Part shown: positions 1-8,743 of the stretch, piece by piece | How positions within the stretch are numbered: the stretch's first letter is position 1 | Layout of the letters: every line of letters starts with the position of its first letter | DNA from: Cerasibacillus sp036516575 | Lineage (GTDB): Bacteria; Bacillota; Bacilli; Bacillales; Amphibacillaceae | Reading direction: 5' to 3' | Length of the DNA: 64,000 nucleotides | NCBI RefSeq assembly: GCF_036516575.1 | Contig: NZ_DATBTY010000080.1 | Span: 1-64,000 of the forward strand | Translations under genes and position numbers: made by a program | The notes under the pieces: model-generated | What the model saw: only the letters and a program-made list of their open reading frames with translations | Told to the model about the DNA's origin: nothing | Databases searched by the model: none

Positions 1-5
1 TATGG

Positions 6-1421
6 GTGATGAATAAGATTATTCACGTCAGTAAAAAAAAGATGGAAGCGTTATCTGAGGAATTGGAGCACTATCTACAAATAGAGAAAAAATTAACTGG
101 CGGATTAGCAGGTATTAGTGTTGCCACAGGACAAACGGGAGAAATTCTCTATGAACATATGGGGGATATACGAATGCGTCCAGCTTCAAACATGAAACTA
201 TTAACGGCATCCGCCGCCCTAGAAGTACTCGGTGAAGAATATGTGTTTAGAACAAAGATGTTAACTGATGGTAAGATTAATGAAGACACCCTGGATGGAA
301 ATCTATATTTGCAAGGACAAGGAGATCCGACGATATTACCAACTGATCTTGAAATCTTTGTTAAACATTTGAGAGCAAAAGGAATTAATAAAATTGTTGG
401 TGATTTGATAGCAGATGATACATGGTATGATGATATTCGATTATCGGAAGATATGATTTGGAGCGATGAACAATGGTATTACGGAGCACAGGTTTCAGCT
501 TTAACCGTATCACCAACGTCGGATTATGATACAGGTACCGTGAAATTGACCGTTAAACCTGGAGAACACCTGGGTGATCGACCACATCTAACTCTCTATC
601 CACTTACAAAATATGTAGAAATTAATAACAAGGCTGAAACGGTTGACTATGAAGTAGAAGAAGATGATTTAATTATCGAGCGGGTGCACGGTGGTAATAA
701 GATTGTTATTAAAGGTAAAATATTTATCAATAGTGAACCTCGTAAAGAATGGATTGCAGTTTGGGAGCCTAGTTACTATCCATTAACATTGTTTCAAGAG
801 GCATTACTTAAGCACGGTATGTCATGGACAGGCATAATGAAGCGATTAAAAACACCTGAAACTGCTATGTTACTTTATGAAAAACAATCACCGCCTTTAA
901 AGGAATTACTTATTCCTTTTATGAAATTAAGTAATAATGGTTTAGGCGAGATGTTTGTAAAAGAAATGGGGAAAATGATTTATAATGAAGGAACATGGGA
1001 AAAAGGATTAGATGTGCTTAAGAAAGAAATACATTCATTAGGTGTAAACACTAATACATGTCTTATAAAAGATGGCTCTGGGATATCACATATAACAAGT
1101 ATCCCAGCAAATGAACTTATTCAATTATTATTTGCTGTTCAGTCGAAATCATGGTATCCGGTTTTTTTAAATTCACTTCCTGTATCCGGTGAAAAAGAAA
1201 GAATGCTTGTTGGTACATTAAAAGATCGCAAGTTTCCTCTGAAAATCAAAGCAAAAACAGGTACTCTTGTTTCTGTTAGTACATTGTCGGGTTATTTACC
1301 GATTAATCAACATGTCTATTTATTTTCTATTCTATTAAATAATTTATTAGATGAGGAAGATGGGTTAGAGATTGAAGAAAACATTATTGCTATTTTAATT
1401 AAGCATCTTCAACATTGGTGA
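6..1421 (+). CDS. D-alanyl-D-alanine carboxypeptidase/endopeptidase (PBP4, peptidase S13), possibly 5'-incomplete
   Basis: Class C low-molecular-weight penicillin-binding protein that trims or cleaves peptidoglycan cross-links outside the membrane. All three penicilloyl-serine motifs are visible: S61-N-M-K64, S309-N-N311 and K417-T-G419. The body aligns by eye with B. subtilis DacC. Family members carry an N-terminal signal peptide, but the visible start (GTG-ATG) leads straight into a polar stretch rich in Lys and Glu with no hydrophobic segment. The reading frame is still open at the left window edge, so the real start may lie outside; alternatively the protein is not exported in the usual way. 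It ends in a small hairpin before the next gene. Family assignment is firm; the start is not. Confidence 0.88.
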   Translation: MMNKIIHVSKKKMEALSEELEHYLQIEKKLTGGLAGISVATGQTGEILYEHMGDIRMRPASNMKLLTASAALEVLGEEYVFRTKMLTDGKINEDTLDGNLYLQGQGDPTILPTDLEIFVKHLRAKGINKIVGDLIADDTWYDDIRLSEDMIWSDEQWYYGAQVSALTVSPTSDYDTGTVKLTVKPGEHLGDRPHLTLYPLTKYVEINNKAETVDYEVEEDDLIIERVHGGNKIVIKGKIFINSEPRKEWIAVWEPSYYPLTLFQEALLKHGMSWTGIMKRLKTPETAMLLYEKQSPPLKELLIPFMKLSNNGLGEMFVKEMGKMIYNEGTWEKGLDVLKKEIHSLGVNTNTCLIKDGSGISHITSIPANELIQLLFAVQSKSWYPVFLNSLPVSGEKERMLVGTLKDRKFPLKIKAKTGTLVSVSTLSGYLPINQHVYLFSILLNNLLDEEDGLEIEENIIAILIKHLQHW

Positions 1422-1444
1422 AATAAGAGCTTATTTCTTTTAAA
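1420..1444 (+). terminator. Rho-independent terminator after the PBP gene
   Basis: GAAATAAG pairs with CTTATTTC and is followed by a T-rich tract. The stem overlaps the stop codon. Confidence 0.5.
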
Positions 1445-1493
1445 AAAGCCTTGCATAGTGAAAACTAGTGTGTTATTATAATTTTGTATCTAA

Positions 1494-1516
1494 TGACCAA
1501 AAAACCATTTTAGTCA
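1494..1516. promoter_or_regulatory. Predicted TetR operator, copy 1
   Basis: Inverted repeat TGACC-N13-AGTCA, 23 bp, just upstream of the TetR gene. The same 5-13-5 layout recurs twice more between this regulator and the YhgE gene. The position suggests autorepression. The layout is read directly; the binding protein is inferred. Confidence 0.6.
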
Positions 1517-1544
1517 TTTTGTCAAAAGGGGCGGAAGTGTATCG

Positions 1545-2117
1545 TTGGATATTGATAGAAAACAGCTCATTATCGATGCAGCAACAAAATCATTTTCAGC
1601 ATTTGGATATAAAGCAACAACAATGGATCAAGTTGCTCGCTTAGCTAATGTTGGAAAGGGAACTATTTACACATTTTATAGAAATAAAGAAGAACTCTTT
1701 CATGAAATTATATCATCATTGATCCAAGAAATGAAAGCAGCAGCTGAGGAAGTCATTGATGATCATGAGCCGTTCTTTATAAATGCCGATCGTGTCCTTT
1801 ATACATTGCTAGAGTTTCGAACTGAACACCAGTTAATGATTAAATTGCTTCAAGAAGAAAAAGAAATCGGAACACCTGCAGTAGCTGAGGTCGTACAGAA
1901 GCTCGAAGATGCAATTGTTAATTACATGAAGGGAATCATTAATAGCGGCATAGAATCAGGGGAAATCAAAGAATGTGACCCAGAGTTAACTGCTTTTGTC
2001 ATATTAAAGCTATACGTGGCACTCATCTTTGATTGGGAAAAGACGCGAAAGCCTTTAGAAAAAGAAGAAATTTCGCAGTTTTTCCAGCATTATTTAATGA
2101 ATGGATTGTCTAAATGA
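1545..2117 (+). CDS. TetR/AcrR family transcriptional repressor (YhgD-like)
   Basis: One-component regulator of 190 residues. The N-terminal helix-turn-helix (about residues 8-55, with TTMDQVARLANVGKGTIYTF as its core) is typical of TetR proteins; the remaining helical part would be the ligand-binding and dimer domain. The TTG start has AAAGGGGCGG about ten bases upstream and no better start follows. It sits directly before a YhgE/Pip gene, the same pair as yhgD-yhgE in B. subtilis. Three TGACY-N13-RGTCA operators lie before this gene and in the gap to yhgE, so it probably represses both itself and the membrane protein. The ligand is unknown. Confidence 0.88.
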   Translation: MDIDRKQLIIDAATKSFSAFGYKATTMDQVARLANVGKGTIYTFYRNKEELFHEIISSLIQEMKAAAEEVIDDHEPFFINADRVLYTLLEFRTEHQLMIKLLQEEKEIGTPAVAEVVQKLEDAIVNYMKGIINSGIESGEIKECDPELTAFVILKLYVALIFDWEKTRKPLEKEEISQFFQHYLMNGLSK

Positions 2118-2142
2118 TAATCCGTCTATTTTTACAGTGAAG

Positions 2143-2165
2143 TGACCAATTGAACAAAGTGGTCA
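2143..2165. promoter_or_regulatory. Predicted TetR operator, copy 2
   Basis: TGACC-N13-GGTCA, a perfect 5-bp inverted repeat in the gap between the regulator and yhgE. Confidence 0.65.
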
Positions 2166-2217
2166 TGCTGAATTTGTTGGTTTTATTGGGGGAAGCATAT
2201 ATTTTTTTCGATTAAAA

Positions 2218-2240
2218 TGACTAAATGGCTATTTTGGTCA
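2218..2240. promoter_or_regulatory. Predicted TetR operator, copy 3
   Basis: TGACT-N13-GGTCA, ending just before the AAAAGGGG ribosome binding site of yhgE, where bound repressor would block transcription. It resembles the reverse complement of copy 1 through most of the interior as well. Confidence 0.65.
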
Positions 2241-2263
2241 ACTGGTAAAAGGGGTTTGGATAT

Positions 2264-4855
2264 ATGAAGAGATCTTTGTTTATCTCGGAATGGAAAAATG
2301 TTTTTAAAAGTAAAAAACTGCTCATATCAATAACAGCCGTGCTATTTGTACCATTGATGTATGCTGGTATGTTTTTATGGGCTTTTTGGGATCCGTATGA
2401 TCACACTGCTGATTTGCCCATTGCTTTAATTAATGAAGACGAGGGAGCAGATTTTGAAGGTGAACATTTAGAAATAGGAAATGAACTCGTCGATAATCTA
2501 AATGAGCTTGAGGAATTGAATTTTGATATCGTCTCAAAAGAGCAAGGTTATCGTGATCTTAAAGAACAAAAATATTACATGCTCGTTGAAATTCCAGCAG
2601 ATTTCTCTAAAAATGCGACAACCTTATTAGATGATGATCCAAAGAAACTGGAATTAAAATATATTCCGAATGAAAGTTTCAACTTCCTATCATCACAAAT
2701 TGGTGAGTCGGCTGTAAAGGAAATTAAGAGTGAAATTGCAAATGAAGTATCAAAAACATATGCAGAAACGATGTTTGATAAATTAGATGACATTGCAGAT
2801 GGTTTTTATAAAGCGAGCGATGGTAGTGGTGAGTTAGACGACGGAGCAATTAAGCTAAAAGATGGTTCTAAGGAACTAAAAGATAATCTTGTAAAGCTTG
2901 CTGAGAAGTCAATTGAATTTGAAGAAGGTGTTTTCACCGCGACAAATGGCTCTAAAGAATTGGTAAACGGTTCGAATGATCTAGCCAATGGGGTAGGACA
3001 ATTGACGGACGCAAGTGGTCAGTTATTAAATGCATCGAAAGACGTTCAAGATGGTTCCCAAGCTCTAGCAAACGGTATGAACAAGGCATATAGCGGGGTA
3101 AATCAATTAGATAAAAATATCCCAGAGCTCATCTCGGGAACGAATAAAGTCCAACAAGGCTTAACACAATTCCAACAGCAATTGCCAAAACAAATGGCGG
3201 GGGAAATTGATAACAAAATTGCTTCAAGCCTAACAGAGATGAATAAAGGCTTGAAGCAATTGGAAGATGGGATTGTAGCAGGACTTGAAGATGAGTTTGC
3301 ACCAAAATTGTCAGAAGAGATAGCTGGTGGAATTGAAAAAGAGTTAGTTCCTATGCAAGAGGCACTGGGACAATTACCGCAAACGATGTCAAAAGGAATC
3401 GCTAAGGAGATGACTCCTGAATTGATCAAACAGCAAGAAGATCAGGTCAAACAAATCTTTGCTGTGATGCAACAAGTTGGAGTTTCTCCAGAACATATAG
3501 GGGCTGTGAAACAAGCGTTAGACAGTAATCCTGTAGATTCGGAATCCATCGAAAACGAATTGCAACAAAAGATTGAAGCGGGTATAAAACAACAAATGCC
3601 ATCAACTGGGCCAGTAAATATTAAAGATAAAATTCAGCCAGGTATTACTGCTGGTGTTGATGAAGTAGTAAAAAACATAAATGGCGGGTTTGATCAATAT
3701 AAAGCTGGTGTCAATGAAGCGTTAGGTGGTGCCACGGGTCAAATTGAAGATACCATTGCTAAAGCGGTAAATCCTGTCTTTAATCAACTAAACGGTGGTT
3801 TAACAGCGATTAATGATGGTCAGCAACTTTTATCTGGTGGAGTCAATCAATTAGTAAAAGGAACGAAAGAACTAAAAGATGGCTCACAACAATTAGCTAA
3901 TGGTCAACAACAATATGTATCGGGTATGGAGCAATTTACTGGTAAAATGTCAGAAGCTAATACCGGATCAAGCAAGCTCGCATCAGGTGCAAATGAATTA
4001 TCTAATGGTATGAATCAATTATTAGATGGTTCTAAACAATTTAATGATGCTTCTCATAAATTAGCTGATGGTTCTGATAAATTATCTGACGGTACAACCA
4101 AGTTACAAGATGGAACAAAAGAATTACATGATAAACTAAGTGAGGCGGCAGATGAGGTTGGATCTGTTAAATCAAATGAATCCACATATGATATGATGGG
4201 GAATCCAGTTGAAATGGATAAGCAAGAAGTAAACCGTGTACCAAACTATGGTACAGGATTTGCACCGTATTTCATTTCATTAGGATTATTCGTTGGAGCT
4301 CTCCTCATTTCGATTGTCTTAAATCTTAATGACCCAGTTATTAAGCCGAAAAATGCTCTCACATTATTCTTAAGTAAATTTGGTATGTTGGCTGTAGTAG
4401 GTATTATACAGGCGCTCATTTTGGATGCGATCTTACTTTATGGTCTAGGACTTGAGGTTAAAAATACAGCATTATTTGTATTTGTAACAATCATTACAAG
4501 CCTTGTCTTTATGACATTAGTGCAACTCTTATCAACAACACTAGGAGATCCAGGGCGTTTCATTGCGATTGTTCTACTCATTTTGCAATTGACCACAAGC
4601 GCAGGAACATTCCCATTGGAGTTAATTCCTAAAGTATTGCACCCGATTAACTCTTTACTACCGATGACGTATAGTGTTCAGGCATTTAAAGCAGTTATTT
4701 CAAGCGGGGATTATAGCTTTATGTGGCAAAATGTAGGCATTCTGTTCATCTACATTGTTGTTGCGATGGCGTTGACTTTTACGTATTTCCTAGTCAAAGA
4801 AAGAAAACAGGAATATGTTAAAGGGGAACAAGTTAAAGCCGTATATAATGATTAA
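2264..4855 (+). CDS. yhgE: YhgE/Pip domain membrane protein
   Basis: Large membrane protein of the YhgE/Pip family (relatives include the phage infection protein Pip and the type VII secretion factor EsaA). One transmembrane helix lies near residues 17-38. A very long extracytoplasmic region (about 40-660) follows, rich in repeated units of the form L-x-x-G-x-x-x-L-x-x-G (for example DGSKELKDG, DGTTKLQDGTKEL) that should form an elongated helical rod. Five or so C-terminal helices resemble ABC-2 permeases. Length, 863 residues, is usual for the family. The ATG has AAAAGGGG upstream. Expression is probably controlled by the adjacent TetR repressor. The molecular function is not known; no LXG toxin or ESX genes are nearby, so a secretion role is not supported here. 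Confidence 0.88.
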   Translation: MKRSLFISEWKNVFKSKKLLISITAVLFVPLMYAGMFLWAFWDPYDHTADLPIALINEDEGADFEGEHLEIGNELVDNLNELEELNFDIVSKEQGYRDLKEQKYYMLVEIPADFSKNATTLLDDDPKKLELKYIPNESFNFLSSQIGESAVKEIKSEIANEVSKTYAETMFDKLDDIADGFYKASDGSGELDDGAIKLKDGSKELKDNLVKLAEKSIEFEEGVFTATNGSKELVNGSNDLANGVGQLTDASGQLLNASKDVQDGSQALANGMNKAYSGVNQLDKNIPELISGTNKVQQGLTQFQQQLPKQMAGEIDNKIASSLTEMNKGLKQLEDGIVAGLEDEFAPKLSEEIAGGIEKELVPMQEALGQLPQTMSKGIAKEMTPELIKQQEDQVKQIFAVMQQVGVSPEHIGAVKQALDSNPVDSESIENELQQKIEAGIKQQMPSTGPVNIKDKIQPGITAGVDEVVKNINGGFDQYKAGVNEALGGATGQIEDTIAKAVNPVFNQLNGGLTAINDGQQLLSGGVNQLVKGTKELKDGSQQLANGQQQYVSGMEQFTGKMSEANTGSSKLASGANELSNGMNQLLDGSKQFNDASHKLADGSDKLSDGTTKLQDGTKELHDKLSEAADEVGSVKSNESTYDMMGNPVEMDKQEVNRVPNYGTGFAPYFISLGLFVGALLISIVLNLNDPVIKPKNALTLFLSKFGMLAVVGIIQALILDAILLYGLGLEVKNTALFVFVTIITSLVFMTLVQLLSTTLGDPGRFIAIVLLILQLTTSAGTFPLELIPKVLHPINSLLPMTYSVQAFKAVISSGDYSFMWQNVGILFIYIVVAMALTFTYFLVKERKQEYVKGEQVKAVYND

Positions 4856-4858
4856 AAT

Positions 4859-4893
4859 AAAGCGTTGTGGTTCATAAACCACAACGCTTTATT
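4859..4893. terminator. Bidirectional terminator between yhgE and pyrP
   Basis: AAAGCGTTGTGGTT and its complement around a CATAA loop, with A/T runs on both sides. It serves two convergent genes. Confidence 0.85.
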
Positions 4894-4900
4894 TATATAT

Positions 4901-6196
4901 TTATTCATTCGATAACTTCAGTATGTCGAGAATTTTAAAGAATAAGCTCAAAGCAATGGCGACAATTGTTGCCAACCCCATCCCCGTTAATTCAACACCA
5001 GTTGATCCTAAATGAATTGAAGCCCCACTGATTCCGATAACAAGTACAACACATGTTAGTATGAGATTTTGCGCTTTATTATAATCAACTTTTGCTTCAA
5101 CTAACATTCTAATTCCACTAGCAGCAATGATTCCAAAAAGAAGAATTGAAATACCGCCCATGACAGGTTGTGGAATTGATGAAATAAGTGCCGCTAATTT
5201 CCCAAAGAAAGATAGGAAAATCGCTAACACTGCTGCACCACCAATAACCCATGTTGAATAAACTCGTGTAATAGCTAAGACGCCAATGTTTTCACCGTAT
5301 GTTGTATTCGGTGTTGAACCGAAAAAGCTAGAAATGATTGTTGATATTCCATTTCCCATAAACGACCGATCTAATCCCGGATCTTGTACTAAATCTTTTT
5401 TTACAATATTGCTTGTGACGAGTAGATGTCCGATGTGTTCCGGGATTAAGACAAGAGCAGCAGGTAAGATGATTAAAATACTCGACCAATCGATTTTCAT
5501 CGTATAAAACTCTGGTAATGAGAATATGCTAGCTTCTCTTACTGCTGAAAAGTCAACCATTCCATAACCAAAGTGGGCAATTAGATATCCAGATATTATA
5601 CCGATTAGTATCGGGATGATTTTTAGAAAACCACGTAATGTAACCCAGCTAATAATAGTTATAAGCAAAGTAAGTAACGCAACCACGGCATGATCAGAAT
5701 CCATTGTCCAAGTCTCTGGATTAGTACCTGGTGGAGCAATCCAACCTGCCATATTAGCAGCAACAGGGACAAGTTCTAATCCAATCACCGCGACAATTGC
5801 TCCCATGGCAGCAGGTGGGAATAAAATATCAATCCATTTTGTTCCGGCTATCTTGATGAGAAGCCCAACGATAGTCAAGACAATACCTACAACAAGAAAT
5901 CCACCCAGTGCGTAGCCATAACCTTCAATACCTGAATAATGCGCGAGGACAACGAAAACAGGTGATAAAAAAGCAAAGCTTGATCCTAAATACGCCGGGA
6001 TCTTTCCTTTTGTGATAGCGAGATAAATTAGTGTCCCAATCCCGTTCATTAGTAGTACAGTAGCAGGATTAATACCAAATAATACAGGGACGAGAACGGT
6101 TGAGCCGAACATTGCAAATAAATGTTGTAAACTAAGCGGTATACTCTGTAATAGTGGTAGTCGTTCATCTACTTGAATTTCTTTGTAGTTTGTCAT
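4901..6196 (-). CDS. pyrP: Uracil permease (NCS2 family)
   Basis: Proton-coupled uracil importer in the cytoplasmic membrane, feeding pyrimidine salvage. The 431-residue protein has the usual twelve or more hydrophobic segments and family landmarks such as PEHIGHLL and NTTYGENIGVLA. I place the start at the ATG giving MTNYKEIQVDERLP: it has AGGAGTC seven bases upstream, whereas a longer frame starting 15 codons earlier would run into the attenuator region. Specificity for uracil, not xanthine, is supported by the PyrR-type leader directly upstream. The gene stands alone here, away from other pyr genes. Confidence 0.92.
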   Translation of the reverse strand: MTNYKEIQVDERLPLLQSIPLSLQHLFAMFGSTVLVPVLFGINPATVLLMNGIGTLIYLAITKGKIPAYLGSSFAFLSPVFVVLAHYSGIEGYGYALGGFLVVGIVLTIVGLLIKIAGTKWIDILFPPAAMGAIVAVIGLELVPVAANMAGWIAPPGTNPETWTMDSDHAVVALLTLLITIISWVTLRGFLKIIPILIGIISGYLIAHFGYGMVDFSAVREASIFSLPEFYTMKIDWSSILIILPAALVLIPEHIGHLLVTSNIVKKDLVQDPGLDRSFMGNGISTIISSFFGSTPNTTYGENIGVLAITRVYSTWVIGGAAVLAIFLSFFGKLAALISSIPQPVMGGISILLFGIIAASGIRMLVEAKVDYNKAQNLILTCVVLVIGISGASIHLGSTGVELTGMGLATIVAIALSLFFKILDILKLSNE

Positions 6197-6251
6197 TGTT
6201 ATTGACTCCTTTTTGATGAATTTGGTTCTTATGGTTACCACTTTTTTTCAT

Positions 6252-6359
6252 AAAAAAAACCTCACCAATATGGCAAGGGAAATGTGTAGATGAATAATCA
6301 GACTCATCATATAAAGTAGAACATAATCTACTTTTCACCTTGCCAGTCTCACAGGACTG
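6252..6359 (-). promoter_or_regulatory. PyrR-type transcription attenuator (pyrP leader)
   Basis: Read on the minus strand. A PyrR-binding hairpin, CAGTC-CTGTGA-GACTG, is followed directly by GGCAAGG (6338-6359). Downstream, CCTTGCC-ATATT-GGTGAGG plus a T8 run forms an intrinsic terminator (6252-6278). GGCAAGG next to the first hairpin is exactly complementary to the 5' arm CCTTGCC of the terminator, so the antiterminator is mutually exclusive with both hairpins. This is the layout known for PyrR control: with UMP, PyrR holds the first hairpin and transcription stops. Confidence 0.88.
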
Positions 6360-6634
6360 AATTAAAGGTAACCGTTTGAACTTCTTATACTATATCATAA
6401 AAGGTTTGAAATAGAAATGATTTTTATTCCTTGTGTGATAAAGCATCATAGAAGTATAATGTCATGTCATCCTAAAGAATGAAATCATTTCATCTGGTAA
6501 AAATAATAACCATCATTCATTTTGGGGCATTTAATATATCTGGAAATTTCATATTCCATTGGTAATTATTTGAAAATAGGAGATGATTTTGTATACAATA
6601 AAAAGAGTATTATTTACAAGGGGTTTATGAATAG

Positions 6635-7276
6635 ATGAATAAAAAATTATTACTTATAAATGGACTCATTTTATCCGCGATTTTTCTCGTTATCGGCTTA
6701 GGCGTTTATAAAGCAGAAAATAAGAAGCTTCATTTTAATTCAAGCGTTAGTGCTATGAAGGAAATTGAAAAGGAAGACGATAAACCCGAATCACTAAAAA
6801 TGCTCGAACGAGTTGTGAGTGATTTTTGGGAACCGGAAATCTTAGAAGTGCCATTTTCTGTAGAAGAATCTTCTCCAGAAACAGAAGAAGTAACAGAAAT
6901 AGAGGAAGATGTTGAAGATATAGATGAACAAGAGGTTGAAGTTGTAGAAGAAACAATCGAACAAGAACAACGTCCCACTTATCAACAAAGCGAAACGCGA
7001 ACATGGAACAGCCCACATGTAACAACACCAAGCAAGGCACAATCTGATAAAGAGACGCAAAAACAAACGCCACATGAAGAACAGAATAAGAGTGAAGAAT
7101 CTAACAAAAAAACCACAGAGAAAAAAAGTCAAGAGGATAAAGAAAGTCCAAGTATAGATAAGGACAGTAATAAGGATGAAACAGAAATACCTTCTGACGA
7201 AGAACCAAATGACCCTAAAGAGAAAGATCCAGAAGAAGCGGATGAGCCAACAGATCCAGTAGATCCTAATGAATAA
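6635..7276 (+). CDS. Membrane-anchored, highly acidic protein of unknown function
   Basis: I do not recognise a family. Residues 6-24 form a single hydrophobic helix with a short Met-Asn-Lys-Lys head. The remaining about 185 residues are polar and low-complexity, dominated by Glu, Asp, Lys, Pro and Thr, with an especially acidic block near residues 72-110 and a final stretch of Asp/Pro/Glu/Asn. This predicts a membrane-tethered, intrinsically disordered tail, probably outside the cell. AAGGGG lies eleven bases before the ATG; an earlier ATG at 6627 stops after three codons. It stands alone between pyrP and ndh with its own AT-rich upstream region. It could be a wall-spanning spacer or a divisome/sporulation accessory, but nothing in the sequence decides this. 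Confidence 0.75.
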   Translation: MNKKLLLINGLILSAIFLVIGLGVYKAENKKLHFNSSVSAMKEIEKEDDKPESLKMLERVVSDFWEPEILEVPFSVEESSPETEEVTEIEEDVEDIDEQEVEVVEETIEQEQRPTYQQSETRTWNSPHVTTPSKAQSDKETQKQTPHEEQNKSEESNKKTTEKKSQEDKESPSIDKDSNKDETEIPSDEEPNDPKEKDPEEADEPTDPVDPNE

Positions 7277-7340
7277 AATTCGCAGTCATTTATTAATCAA
7301 TTGATTTAAACTCATAGTGCTGAAAACGAGAATATATTGT

Positions 7341-7358
7341 TTGTGAAAAAGTAAACAA
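7341..7358. promoter_or_regulatory. Rex-like operator upstream of ndh
   Basis: TTGTGAAAAAGTAAACAA matches the Rex pattern TTGTGAA-N4-TTCACAA except at two positions of the right arm. Rex senses the NADH/NAD+ ratio and represses ndh in B. subtilis, so position and target agree. It is a candidate based on similarity only. Confidence 0.5.
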
Positions 7359-7491
7359 TTTCATTAGCGATTTTGAAAAAACTTTGATATTATAAAAGAT
7401 AGGTTTTTAATGTGAAAATGATATTAATTATGATGTAGCGAGCAAGAACAAAAAACATGCTTTGCTTCATCAAAGGAAGGTGGATTTTTTC

Positions 7492-8700
7492 ATGAGTAAG
7501 CCGAAAATAGTCATTTTAGGTGCCGGTTATGCTGGCATGATGACAACAAAAAGATTAACTCAAAAATTAAGTCCTGAAGAAGCTGAGATTGTTTTAGTAA
7601 ACAAACATAATTATCATTATCAAACGACATGGTTACATGAGGTAGCCGCAGGTACAATCAATCACAACCAAGCTCGCACAATCATTAGTGATGTGATTAA
7701 TCCAAATCGTGTTCGTTTGATTTATGACACGGTCGTGAAAGTAGATAAAGATAATCAAAAAGTCATCCTTGAAAACAGTGATCTTTCATTTGACTATCTC
7801 GTTATTGCGTTAGGCTTCGTTACAAACACATTCGGTATTAAAGGAATGGACGAGCATGCTATGTTCATCCAAGATATCGATTCATCACAAATGATCCGTG
7901 AACATATTGAATATCAATTCGTTAAGTATAAAAACAGTGAAGAAAAAAACACAGATGATTTAACGATTCTTGTAGGCGGAGCTGGATTTACTGGAATTGA
8001 ATTTGTTGGTGAATTAGCTGAAAAGGTTCCACAACTTTGTAAGAAATATGATATAGATCGTCGCCATGTTCGTGTAATTAACGTTGAAGCAGCACCATCA
8101 ATTTTGCCAATGTTTGATAAAGACTTGGTTGACTATGCGATCCATTCATTAGAACAACGTGGCGTCGAGTTCCGTCTCGGCACGAAAATTAACGAATGTA
8201 CTGAAGAAGGATTTATTGTCGGGGAAGATAATGAGTTAATTAAGGCAGGAACGATCGTATGGACTGGTGGTGTCACAGGTAGCCCAGTTTTAGCAGAGTC
8301 TGGATTTGAAATTACACGTGGAAAAGTAACTGTCGATAGTGATTTACGTGCACCAGGTGAAGAAAATATTTTTGTCATTGGAGACTGTGCTTGGGTAATG
8401 GATGAGAAAGCTGGTCGTCCGTTCCCGCCAACTGCTCAGGCGGCAATGCAGCATGCTGAAACATGTGCTAACAACATCGTTTCTCTTATAAATAATTATC
8501 CATTAGAAAACTTTGTCTTTGATGACAAAGGAACAGTTGCTTCTTTAGGTGTAACAGATGGAATCGCTACAATACTAGGTGGTACGAAATTATCAGGTAA
8601 ACCTGCAGCAACAATGAAAAAGGTAGTCGATAATCGTGCTTTATTCTTAATCGGTGGATTAAACATGTTCTTGAAAAAAGGAAAAATTCGCCCATTCTAA
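7492..8700 (+). CDS. ndh: Type II NADH dehydrogenase (NDH-2)
   Basis: Single-subunit, non-proton-pumping NADH:menaquinone oxidoreductase bound to the inner face of the membrane. FAD-binding GAGYAG lies at about residues 10-15, the NADH-binding GGAGFTG near 160, and the second FAD motif IGDCAW near 300; the C-terminal part carries the amphipathic anchor region. At 402 residues it has normal length. AAAGGAAGGTGG sits eight bases before the ATG chosen here, making an upstream in-frame TTG unlikely. It could also be one of the NDH-2 paralogues (YumB or YutJ type), but the Rex-like box before it supports a main respiratory role. A 32-codon membrane protein gene follows closely. Confidence 0.9.
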   Translation: MSKPKIVILGAGYAGMMTTKRLTQKLSPEEAEIVLVNKHNYHYQTTWLHEVAAGTINHNQARTIISDVINPNRVRLIYDTVVKVDKDNQKVILENSDLSFDYLVIALGFVTNTFGIKGMDEHAMFIQDIDSSQMIREHIEYQFVKYKNSEEKNTDDLTILVGGAGFTGIEFVGELAEKVPQLCKKYDIDRRHVRVINVEAAPSILPMFDKDLVDYAIHSLEQRGVEFRLGTKINECTEEGFIVGEDNELIKAGTIVWTGGVTGSPVLAESGFEITRGKVTVDSDLRAPGEENIFVIGDCAWVMDEKAGRPFPPTAQAAMQHAETCANNIVSLINNYPLENFVFDDKGTVASLGVTDGIATILGGTKLSGKPAATMKKVVDNRALFLIGGLNMFLKKGKIRPF

Positions 8701-8743
8701 TTAAAATATGATAAAGAAAAGGCCCAAAAAGGGAGGAATAAAC

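Noticed and set aside
3103..3429. 108-codon minus-strand frame inside yhgE
   Set aside because: Shadow frame opposite the repetitive rod region; Ser/Pro/Cys-rich and without start signals.
6730..7132. Three overlapping minus-strand frames opposite the acidic membrane protein
   Set aside because: Produced by the biased codon composition (GAA, GAG, GAT) of the sense strand; no start signals.
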